A stretch of 64,000 nucleotides of DNA from contig CAVOVI010000001.1 in NCBI GenBank assembly GCA_963699825.1, forward strand, positions 62,001 through 126,000. The letters are read 5' to 3'. Positions 21,329-29,510 of this stretch are shown here, in pieces. Origin of the DNA: SPDF01 sp963699825. GTDB taxonomy: Bacteria; Gemmatimonadota; Gemmatimonadetes; Gemmatimonadales; GWC2-71-9. Numbering within the stretch: the first letter of the stretch is position 1; every line of letters begins with the position of its first letter. The position numbers and the translations under genes were made by a program. A model generated the notes under the pieces. That model saw only the letters and a program-made list of their open reading frames with translations. It searched no databases and was not told the origin of the DNA.

Positions 21329-23839
21329 CCGTGTCCGTGGTGCGCCTCCCCGCCGACGTGCGCTCGCTGTTGGCGGGCGAGATTCGCGCGGCCGGCGGAC
21401 GCGAGGTCTCGTTCGTGGCCGATGTTGACGAGGACGGGGTCATCACCGCCGCGCGCGCGGTCGCGCGGGGCACGGTCCAGATGGTCCTCGCCCTGCCCGG
21501 GGTGGCGCGCCGCGGCCAGATGCTGCTCCACAACCACCCCGGCGGCAATCTCGAGCCGTCCGAGCCCGACCTGGCGGTGGCGGCGCGGCTGCACGACGGC
21601 GGCGTCGGGTTCGGGATCATCGACAACGCCGCCGAGCGGCTCTACGTGGTGGTGGAAGTCCCGCATGCGCAGAAGATCGCAGCGGCTCGACCCGTATGCG
21701 ATCGTCGAAACGCTGGGGGAGCATGGTCCGATTGCGCGGGTCCTGGGCCAGTACGAGGATCGGCAGAGCCAGCGCGACATGGCGGCCTACATCGCCGATG
21801 GATACAACGACGGCGGCGTCCTGGTGCTGGAGGCGGGAACCGGCGTGGGCAAGTCGTTCGCGTACCTGGTGCCCGCGCTGGCGTGGTCGCGCCTCAACGG
21901 CGAGCGGACGGTCATCAGCACCAACACCATCAACCTGCAGGAACAGCTGGTCGGCAAGGACCTGCCGATGCTGCGGGAGGCGCTGGCGGAGGATGGATGG
22001 TCGCCGACGTTCGCGCTGCTGAAGGGGTGGCGGAACTACCTCTGCCTTTCGCGGCTCCAGCACGCCACCGGTGCCCAGCAGAGCCTCCTGGAGCCGGACA
22101 AGCAGGACGAACTCGTCACCCTCGCCGAATGGGCCTCGCGCACCGCCGACGGGACGCTGAGCGACCTCCCGGTGCAGCCGACCAGCGAGGTGTGGGACGA
22201 AATCTCCGCCGAATCGGATCTCTGCACCCGGGTCAAGTGCGGCTTCTTCGACCAGTGTTTCCTCTTCAAGGCGCGGCGTCGGGCGGCCGAGGCGGATGTC
22301 GTGGTGGTCAATCACCACCTCCTCGCGGCGGACCTGGCGGTCCGGCAGGCGTCGGACAACTGGGAGGAGGCGGCGGTGCTGCCGCCCTACCGGCGGCTCA
22401 TTCTCGACGAGGCCCACCATCTCGAGGATGTCGCGGCCTCCCACCTCGGCACGCAGGTGACCAGCCGCGGCGTCGCGCGGCTGCTCGGGCGGTTCGAGCG
22501 GAACCGGAAGGGGCTGGTGCCGTCGCTGGTGATGGAACTCTCGGGGCGGGGAGACCTGCTGAGTCGCGCGAGCCTGGACCTGGTCCGCGAACGACTGATG
22601 CCGGCGATCGGCGATGCCCGCCGGGCGGCTGAACAGCTCTTCCTGCGGCTGCATGGGATGGCGGAGGCAGCGGGGGGAGGCCAGCGCCGGCTCACCGACG
22701 AGTTCGACAAGGACGAGGTCTGGGAGGAAGGGCTGCGGATGGAGCTCGATGCGCTCCTCTCGAGCTTCGACCAGATCAAGAACCAGGTGGAGACGGTGGA
22801 GGATCGCCTGGCGCAGGTGGAATCCACCGAGCGTGGCGATCAGTTGCTGCAGGAGATGCGCGCCGTGGTGCGGCGGCTGAACAACGTCTCCGACGGACTG
22901 AACCGGACGCTGCGACCGGCGGCCGGCGGAACGGCCACCGTCCGGTGGATCGAGCGCTCCGGTGCCAGGCGGCAGCACACCCAACTCTCCGCGGTCCCGC
23001 TCGACCTCGCGCCGGTGCTGCGCGAGTTGCTGTTCGAGCGGCTGGAGACGGTGGTGCTCACCAGTGCCACACTCGCGGCTGGCGGGGAGTTCGAGTTCCT
23101 GGAAAAGCGGCTCGGCCTCGCCACCTCGCCCAGCCCGGTCACGACCCGGGAAATCTTCTCGTCGCCCTTCGACTATCCCTCCCAGTGCCTCTTCGGCATC
23201 CCGGACAACTTTCCCGATCCGCGGGAAGACGAGGCGGCCCACGATGCCGCCCTCGCCCAGGCGGTCACCGATCTTGCGCACGCCTCCGATGGCGGGCTGT
23301 TCGTGCTGTTCACCAGCCACGCTGCGCTGCGCCGTGCCGCGCAGCAACTGCGGGGGATGCTCGATCCGCGCTGGCCGTTGCTGGTGCAGGGGGAGAGCAG
23401 CCGCGACACCCTGCTCCGGCGGTTTCGCGAGGCCGGCAACGCTATTCTTCTTGGGACCGATTCCTTCTGGGAGGGCGTGGACGTCCCGGGTCGGGCGCTG
23501 CGGGGGCTGGTCCTCTGCAAGCTGCCCTTCAAGGTGCCCTCCGAGCCGATCACGGCGGCGCGGCTGGAGCGGCTGGCCGAGGAGGGGGAAGACGGCTTCA
23601 TGGGCTACCTGCTTCCGCACGCCGCGCTGAAGTTGAAGCAGGGGTTCGGGCGGTTGATCCGGTCGACCTCCGATGTCGGCGTGGTGGTGTTGCTGGACCG
23701 ACGGGTGGTCACCAAGCGGTATGGTCCGCTGATGCTGGCGGGATTGCCCAGGGCCGAGAAGGTCATCGGGTCCTGGGCCGAGGTACGCACCAAGTGCGAG
23801 GATTTCTTTGCCCGTCACGGGCTGGGGGTACTGGAATGA
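21325..23839 (+). CDS. JAMM/RadC-like domain fused to a DinG/XPD-type Fe-S helicase (one frame break)
   Basis: About 837 residues. The first 115 form an MPN/RadC-like domain with a complete JAMM metal site: Glu27, H69-N-H71-P, Ser79 and Asp82 in HNHPGGNLEPSEPD. An SF2 superfamily helicase of the DinG/XPD type follows: Walker A GTGVGKS (about residue 171), four Cys at about 239, 299, 304 and 310 (NYLC, DLCTRVKC, FDQC) for a 4Fe-4S cluster, DEAH box at about 360 (LILDEAHHLEDVA), and C-terminal motifs VLTSATLAAGG, GTDSFWEGVDVPG and QGFGRLIRS. One extra base near 21683 lies at the domain junction. The correction removes a base and keeps both halves in one frame, and no ribosome site or clear start is seen at the junction, so I read it as a true fusion. 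It overlaps both neighbours by 4 bases. Confidence 0.8.
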
Positions 23840-24462
23840 CAGCGCTGCGGCCGTCGAAGATCGTCTGCGTCGGGCGGAACTACGCCGAACACGCCAAGGA
23901 ACTCGGGAACGCGGTGCCGGAGCGCCCGCTGCTCTTCTTCAAGCCGCCGAGCGCCGTGATTGGATCCGGTGAAGCCATCGTGTTGCCGCACGAATCGGCC
24001 CGGGTCGAGCACGAGGCGGAAATCGGCGTGGTGATCGGACGCCGGTTGCGCCACGTCACGGTGGAGGAGGCGGAACTGGGCATCGCCGGGTTCACCTGTG
24101 TCAACGACGTGACCGCTCGCGACCTGCAGAAGACCGACGGGCAGTGGGCGCGGGCCAAGGGATTCGACACCTTCTGCCCGGTGGGGCCCGCGGTGGTCCA
24201 GGGGCTCGACTGGCGCACGCTGGAGGTCATCGGGCGGGTCAACGGTGAGGAGCGGCAGCGGGGGAGCACGAAGCAGATGATCTTCGACATACCCCATCTG
24301 CTCAGCTACATCAGCGGCATCATGACACTGGAACCGGGCGACCTCGTGGCGACCGGCACGCCCGCCGGGGTCGGCCCCCTGGTGGCGGGCGACGTGGTCG
24401 AGGTGGAGATCACCGGAGTCGGCGTTCTGTCCAATCCCGTTCGGAGCAGCGCACAGCCATGA
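23836..24462 (+). CDS. Fumarylacetoacetate hydrolase family protein
   Basis: A 208-residue single-domain FAH-fold enzyme (2-hydroxyhepta-2,4-diene-1,7-dioate isomerase or acylpyruvase type). Motifs are KIVCVGRNYAEHAKELGN, LLFFKPPSAVIG, the metal-binding EHEAEIGVVIG with FTCVNDVTARDLQ, and the C-terminal GDLVATGTPAGVGPL. Members hydrolyse or isomerise short acylpyruvate-like compounds, or act as oxaloacetate decarboxylase/tautomerase. The exact substrate is undecided. Joined by 4-base overlaps to the helicase and aminotransferase genes. Confidence 0.9.
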   Translation: MTALRPSKIVCVGRNYAEHAKELGNAVPERPLLFFKPPSAVIGSGEAIVLPHESARVEHEAEIGVVIGRRLRHVTVEEAELGIAGFTCVNDVTARDLQKTDGQWARAKGFDTFCPVGPAVVQGLDWRTLEVIGRVNGEERQRGSTKQMIFDIPHLLSYISGIMTLEPGDLVATGTPAGVGPLVAGDVVEVEITGVGVLSNPVRSSAQP

Positions 24463-25656
24463 TCACACCCAGCGCTCGCCTTCTCTCGCTGCCGGGCTAT
24501 CCCCTCGCCGAGCTTCCGAGCATCAAGCGGCGACTCATGGCGGCCGGTCGGGACATCATCGACGTCGCCGCGGGGGACAACGACACGCCGGCCGCCGCAG
24601 GTGGCGGTGGATGCCCTGAAGCGCGCCATCGACAACCCGGCCAACAGCAAGTACGGCTACCAGCAGGGGCACCCCGAGTTTCGCCGTGCCGCCAGCGACT
24701 TCGTGTACCGGCGATTCGGCAAGCGGCTCGATCCCGCCACGGAGCTCCTGCCGCTCATCGGTTCGAAGGAGGGGCTGGCGCACATGCCGTTCGCGTTCCT
24801 CAACGTGGGCGACGTGGCCATCATGCCCGAGCCGGGGTACCAGGCCTACCTCGGTGGAACGGTGTCCGTCGGCGCGGAGCCGTACGTGGTTCCCCTGCTT
24901 GAGGAGAAGGACTTCCTGCTCGACCTCGAGAGCGTGCCGGCGGATGTCCTCCAGCGGACCAAGCTGCTGTTCCTCAACTATCCCAACAACCCGACGGCGG
25001 CGGTCGCGACGCCGGAGTATCTCGAGCGGGTCGTGGCGGTGTGCCGGAAGCACCAGATCGTGCTGGCGTATGACAACGCCTATTGCGACATCGTCTTCGA
25101 CGGCTACCGCGCGCCGAGCATCTTCGAGATCCGCGGCGCCCATGAAGTCGCGGTCGAGTTCTTCTCTCTCTCGAAGAGCTTCTCGATGACGGGATGGCGC
25201 ATCGGTTTCGCGGTCGGCGAGTCGCACCTGATCGCGCCACTGACCACCGCCAAGACCTACAAGGACACCGGGCCGTTCCTCGCGGTGCAGGAGGCGGGTG
25301 CCGCGGTGCTCGACCAGGCGGAGGCGCTGATTCCGCCGATCTGCGAGGAGATCGGCCGTCGCCGCGATGCCGCGGTACCGGCGCTCCGGGCCGCGGGGTT
25401 CCGCGTCGCCCTGCCGAAGGCGGCGATGTACCTCTGGGTGGCGCTGCCGCGCGGCATCAGCTCGAAGGCCTTTGCCCGCCATGCGCTGGAGGTCGAGGGG
25501 GTCATGGTGCTGCCAGGCAGCGCGTTCGGTCCGGCAGGGGAGGGCTATTTCCGCATCGCACTGGTGGTTCCGCCCGCACGGCTGGAGGAGGCGGTCAGCC
25601 GTCTCGCGAAGGCGCTCGCCGGGGTACAGGAAGATGGGGGCGGCAAGACCGCCTGA
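24459..25656 (+). CDS. Class I/II PLP-dependent aminotransferase (one frame break)
   Basis: About 398 residues, fold type I. Visible motifs are LPGYPLAELPSIKRRL, NPANSKYGYQQGHPEFRRA, IGSKEGLAHM, FLNYPNNPTAAVA, YDNAYCDIVFD, the PLP-lysine region SLSKSFSMTGWRIGF and a C-terminal GEGYFRIAL. The profile is closest to LL-diaminopimelate/aspartate-type aminotransferases, but substrate cannot be fixed by eye. One extra base near 24590 shifts the frame between AAGDNDTP and QVAVDALKRA. It overlaps the FAH gene by 4 bases and the following gene by 23 bases. Confidence 0.88.
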
Positions 25657-26491
25657 ACTTCAGCTCCCGCGGCCGCCGCGCTGGCCGCCGTGGGCGCTGG
25701 CCGCGAGCGTCGCATTGCACGTTGCGGCTGTCGCGGCACTCATCCTGTTGTTCGTCCCCGCGCGGCGGTCGGCCAGCGGCCACCTGCTCGTCTCCCTCTC
25801 GCCGCAGCAGCGCGCCCAGCCCCGGTACGTGACGCTCGCTCCCCCGCCATTGACTGGGCGTCTCGAACCTCCCACTCAGACTGCACGCCGTGCCATCGCT
25901 CCCCCTGCGGCGCCTGTGCCGCCGACCACCGATCGGTTCTTTGTCGTCCCGACACCGTTCGGGGAGATGCCGAGCGATTCTGTTCCGTCATGGCTGATCC
26001 CCGAGCCAGATCGGATGTATCCCGCTCCATCATTCGGCAGCGGCGTGCTGTGGGATCGACGCGTCCCGGCCCAAGGCTCCGTGGCGCGCACGCACGCCGA
26101 GCTGACCGACAGCGCGGTCAAGGCGATCCTCAATCACTACCTCGACTCGCTTGCCGCGTTGCCGGGGGGTGGGCGGGTCTTGCCGCCGTCGTGGAAGGCG
26201 ACGATCGGTGGTCAGGAATACGGGATCGACGGCCAGTGGATCACCGTGGCCGGCGTCAAGATCCCCAGCCTGATCCTGGCGCTGATTCCGCTACCGAACG
26301 GCGGCAACGAGTCGAAGGCGCTCGATGTGCAGGGGCGGATGCGGGTGCAGGACTACCGGCTGGCCATGCCGCGCCAGGCGGCAGCGGCCGATCAACGGGA
26401 ACAGGCCAGGGAGATTCGCGCGCGGATAGAAGCGGAACGGGAGCTCAACCAGAAGCAGCGGGACACAGCCAGCCTACAGACAGATTTCTGA
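25634..26491 (+). CDS. Hypothetical protein with TonB-like N-terminal anchor
   Basis: A 285-residue protein starting at ATG 25634, with AGGAAG just upstream, inside the end of the aminotransferase gene. One transmembrane helix (about residues 21-41) contains Ser25 and His29 with S-x3-H spacing, the feature by which TonB-type energy transducers contact ExbB-ExbD. A Pro-rich periplasmic linker (about residues 65-95) follows. The C-terminal part has no recognisable TonB C-terminal domain and ends in a charged helix. No exbB or exbD is nearby. Function is not assigned. Its 3' end overlaps the convergent lipoprotein gene by 18 bases. Confidence 0.6.
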   Translation: MGAARPPELQLPRPPRWPPWALAASVALHVAAVAALILLFVPARRSASGHLLVSLSPQQRAQPRYVTLAPPPLTGRLEPPTQTARRAIAPPAAPVPPTTDRFFVVPTPFGEMPSDSVPSWLIPEPDRMYPAPSFGSGVLWDRRVPAQGSVARTHAELTDSAVKAILNHYLDSLAALPGGGRVLPPSWKATIGGQEYGIDGQWITVAGVKIPSLILALIPLPNGGNESKALDVQGRMRVQDYRLAMPRQAAAADQREQAREIRARIEAERELNQKQRDTASLQTDF

Positions 26492-26869
26492 CGCCCCCGG
26501 GGCTCCACGCGTCACGGTGTAGGGGCCCAGGGTCAGCTCCAGGTCTGGAACGTCAACCGAGAAGGTCAGCGCCTCACCTCGGAAGACGCCGGTGTAGGTG
26601 GCCGGATGTGGCGGACGTCCCGTTGGTGGCAGGGGGCCTCCGCCGACGAAATACTGCCCGGTGGCGTTCCAGCGACCGCCGGGCGCGATACCCCATCCGG
26701 GGTCGATCGTCCCCGTTCCGCAGAGAAAGACCACGCTCCCGCCGGTGGTGCTCAGCGTCAGGGTCGCCTCCGGGCCACCCCATTCGTCGGTGTCATCCAG
26801 CGCCGTGGAATCGGAGCAGCCGAGCCCCGCGAGCAGGACAACCGCAATGAAGGAGGTCAGGCGTCGCAT
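26474..26869 (-). CDS. Small putative lipoprotein
   Basis: A 131-residue protein beginning MRRLTSFIAVVLLAGLGCSDS, an export signal with a Cys that could be lipidated although the lipobox is not standard. The mature part is rich in Gly, Thr and Pro with likely beta strands (SVVFLCGTGTIDPGWG, AVFRGEALTFSV-like). I prefer the ATG at 26869 to the upstream one at 26956, because the signal starts there. It converges with and overlaps the preceding plus-strand gene. Family unknown. Confidence 0.55.
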   Translation of the reverse strand: MRRLTSFIAVVLLAGLGCSDSTALDDTDEWGGPEATLTLSTTGGSVVFLCGTGTIDPGWGIAPGGRWNATGQYFVGGGPLPPTGRPPHPATYTGVFRGEALTFSVDVPDLELTLGPYTVTRGAPGASEICL

Positions 26870-26873
26870 GGTG

Positions 26874-27478
26874 TCAACATGGCCGGAACATCGCCCAGGT
26901 TTCCAGGTCCGGGGCGACACGTGCATAGGCGGTGACCTGGTAGCCGAAGTGTTCATACAGCGGGACGTTGCGCTCGAGCTCGGTGGTCAGGGAGACGCCG
27001 GTGGAGTTCGGGTCGGCCTCGGCGAGTCCGTGTACGTGCTCCAGCAGCACCCGACTCAGCCCGGTGCCCTGCGCCCGCGCGCGCACGCCGATCATGCCGA
27101 GATGGTGGTGGTGGGAGTGCGGGGCGTGCTCTCGCCCAATCCTGCCGTACTCGGCGTAGCGGGCCCGTGCGTCGTCCCCCAACTCCGACCACACGGACTC
27201 CCGGAGCTCTTCCAGCAGGGGTGAGTGGGGCCGCTCCCCTGGGAGATCCACCATGGCACTGGCGACCATGGCGCCGGCGTGGTCGTTCACCCCCAGCATC
27301 AGGCCGTTCGGGTTCGCCCGCGAGGCCACGAACAGAGCCGACGAGCGTGCGGAGGCGGCGGGGGTAGTCGGGCGTGGCTGCCGAGCACGTACCGCATGAC
27401 GGGGTAATCGAAGAAGGCGTCGCACAGCACGGTGACTGCATCGTCGGAACGGTCGGCTGACAGGACGGTCACCGCCAT
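26874..27478 (-). CDS. GNAT family N-acetyltransferase (two frame breaks)
   Basis: About 200 residues. The start MAVTVLSADRSDDAVTVLCD and FFDYPVMRYVLGS are followed, after one-base insertions near 27385 and 27350, by DYPRRLRTLV and then LFVASRANPNGLMLGVND. The acetyl-CoA-binding region is HHHLGMIGVRARAQGTGLSR with a variant of the usual Q/R-x-x-G-x-G/A loop, and ERNVPLYEHFGYQ ends the domain. The acceptor is unknown. It lies 4 bases upstream of the lipoprotein gene and could be co-transcribed with it. Confidence 0.78.
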
Positions 27479-27706
27479 GGTGCGGGCCTCAAGTCTCGGG
27501 GGGATGGGGGACGCAGTATTGGAGACGTGTGGGATGGTGTCAACCAGTTGAGAGGGCGCCTGAGGTCCTGCCTCGAGACTGCTTGAAGTGTCCAACTCCT
27601 TTGTGGTAGGTCTGTTATGGAGATATGGGACGGGCTCGCCTGTGTGTTTCAGGGTCCGTGAAACGTCTCCGATGCATCCCCCCTGCAGCACACGCCGGAT
27701 GGAATC
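27479..27706. other. Divergent spacer, no recognised element
   Basis: 228 bases between the divergent GNAT gene and the Ig/RCC1 protein gene. It is less GC-rich than its surroundings (for example around 27590-27630) and must hold promoters for both sides, but I see no clear -35/-10 pair, operator or RNA gene. Confidence 0.4.
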
Positions 27707-29071
27707 ATGACGCAACTCATCAGGGCATCGCTCGTCTGTGCGAGTCGGCGCGTTAGCGCTTGGCTGCAACGACCAGCCCACCGAGCCGGGTCCGGGCGAA
27801 CTCGTCATCGTGCAGGCGCCCTCCACCATGGGGGCCCCGGGGTGGGAGCTGATCGATACGCTCATCGTTCGCGCGGTGGATCCGTCGGGGTCGCCAAGAG
27901 TGGGCGTCGAGGTGACGTGGGCGGTGCGGCAGGGCGGGGGGAGCATTGCGCCGAGGGCGGATGTGACCGATGCCGATGGCTATGCGAAGGCGGTGTGGAC
28001 GCTGGGGGGCAAGTCTGGAGTGAATCAGGTCCGCGCACGTACGGTGGAGGGCTCGCAAGCAGACTTCGAATCTACGGGAGAGGCGTTTCGTGCGGACGTG
28101 GTTGCCTCCAACATCTCCCTCGCCTGTGGGCTGAAAGCCGGCGCACTGTGGTGCTGGGGGATCCACTCCTGGGAAACGACCCAGGCTCCTTCCCTCAGCC
28201 CGAGATGGACCTTGGAAAGCTCCAGCCCCGGACTCGTCGATGATTCACATCTGTTCACCGACTTGGCAGTGACATTTGGAAGAGTGTGTGCCTTGGACCC
28301 GTCGCAGGCCGTCTGGTGTGCGGCGGTGAACCGGCCTGCCATGGAACGGCAGGCAGGACTCCCCCCGATTGCGAGCCTGGCCAGTAACGCTGCGGGTGGA
28401 GGCTCGATGTTCGGAAGCCGGATCTGCGGGCTTGCGGCGGGTGACTCCACTGCCTGGTGCTGGGACGTGGGTGGGTCCGCCGCGCAGCTTCCGGGTTCAC
28501 CCGCATTCACCAGGGTGTGGATGTCCGCCTCGATGGCGTGTGGCCTGCTGGTGGACTCGACAGCAGCCTGCTGGGGCACACCTCCTCCGGGCGATGGATC
28601 CACCGGTCCGTCAGATACTGCCGTCGTGGTCCGCGGAGGCCATCGGTTTGTCGAGATGGCCGTCGGACGGTACTTCGCCTGCGGGCGTACGGTGCCTGGT
28701 GCGGTCTGGTGTTGGGGAAGTGTTGGCTATCCCCTGTCCGAGCCCGAGGTGCTTGAGCCGACCCAGCTCGCAACCGGGGCATCGCTGTTGGGCGTGGAGT
28801 GGGAGTGGATCGGGATGTACTCCCTTGGGACTACGCTGGCGCAGTGGAGTTGGGGGGGACGATCATACGCGAGTCCACGATCGCCGCGGGGTTGGAGGGC
28901 CTGCCCGTGGAATCCTTTGCCAGCAACAACAGCTTCTCCTGTGTGCATCTCGCCGACAAACAGGTCTACTGCTACGATGACCTCTGGGACATATCCTCCG
29001 AAATTCCCATCGACCGATATTCACCGGTGCAACCGGTTCGGCAGGAGCCGGCCGTAGGAGGATCTCCATGA
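27707..29071 (+). CDS. Exported Ig-like plus RCC1-like repeat protein (two frame breaks)
   Basis: About 454 residues. A short signal with a lipobox-like LALGCND is followed by a bacterial Ig-like (Big_1-type) domain (LIVRAVDPSGSPRVGVEVTW, ADGYAKAVWTLGG). The C-terminal 270 residues hold RCC1-type beta-propeller units, recognisable from CGLKAGALWCWG, ICGLAAGDSTAWCW, ACGLLVDSTAACWG, ACGRTVPGAVWCWG and a final CVHLADKQVYCYD. Frame breaks lie near 27745 (extra base) and in the seven-G run at 28852-28858 (missing base). Probably outer-membrane-anchored and displayed outside. Its stop overlaps the ATG of a truncated paralogue by 4 bases. Confidence 0.75.
27766..28097 (+). repeat. Tandem duplication, copy 1 (Ig-like domain)
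   Basis: 332 bases encoding the lipobox and Ig-like domain. They align without gaps to 29126-29457 with scattered, mostly third-position differences. Short blocks, such as the TTCGAATCTACGGG segment near the end, are identical. Confidence 0.8.
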
Positions 29072-29493
29072 CATTCGCGCGCGCCTGCTTGGTCGTTGCC
29101 GCACCGATTACACTGGTCGCCGCCTGCAACGACCAACCCACTGAGCCAGGGCCGCCCGAGCTGGTCGTCGTCCAGGCGCCCTCCACGGTGGGGGCACCGG
29201 GATGGGAGCTGATCGACACGCTCATCGTCCGCGCGGTGGACGCCTCGGGTTCGCCGAGGGCGGGCGTCAAGGTGACGTGGACGGTGCGGCAGGGCGGGGG
29301 GAGCATCGCGCCGACGGCAGAAACCACGGATGCCGATGGCTACGCGAAGGCCGTATGGACGCTGGGGAGCACATCGGGGGTGAACAAGGCCAGAGCGAAC
29401 ACGCTTGCGGGGGCGCAGGCAGACTTCGAATCTACGGGGGAGGCGTTTCGGGCGGACCGGCTGGTGTCTGGCTGGGGGATCGGGTGTGGGTGA
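29068..29493 (+). CDS. Ig-like domain lipoprotein, truncated paralogue of the upstream gene
   Basis: A 141-residue protein with signal and lipobox VAACNDQ, then an Ig-like domain nearly identical to that of the gene before it (LIVRAVDASGSPRAGVKVTW, ADGYAKAVWTLGS). It stops 12 residues after the homologous region (SGWGIGCG end), exactly where the paralogue begins its RCC1 propeller. It therefore looks like a duplicated gene that lost its 3' half. A free Ig-domain lipoprotein could still be functional. It starts with a 4-base overlap and ends 17 bases from the convergent regulator gene. Confidence 0.75.
   Translation: MTFARACLVVAAPITLVAACNDQPTEPGPPELVVVQAPSTVGAPGWELIDTLIVRAVDASGSPRAGVKVTWTVRQGGGSIAPTAETTDADGYAKAVWTLGSTSGVNKARANTLAGAQADFESTGEAFRADRLVSGWGIGCG
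29126..29457 (+). repeat. Tandem duplication, copy 2 (Ig-like domain)
   Basis: Second copy of the 332-base Ig-like-domain unit, direct orientation, 1,360 bases downstream of copy 1. Similarity stops right after the GCGGAC that ends both units. Confidence 0.8.
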
Positions 29494-29510
29494 TGACCCC
29501 AATCGCGTCG

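Noticed and set aside
21325..21700. Separate RadC gene upstream of an independent helicase gene
   Set aside because: Removing one G joins both halves in one frame, and no start codon with ribosome site is seen at the junction. The residual doubt is recorded in the finding.
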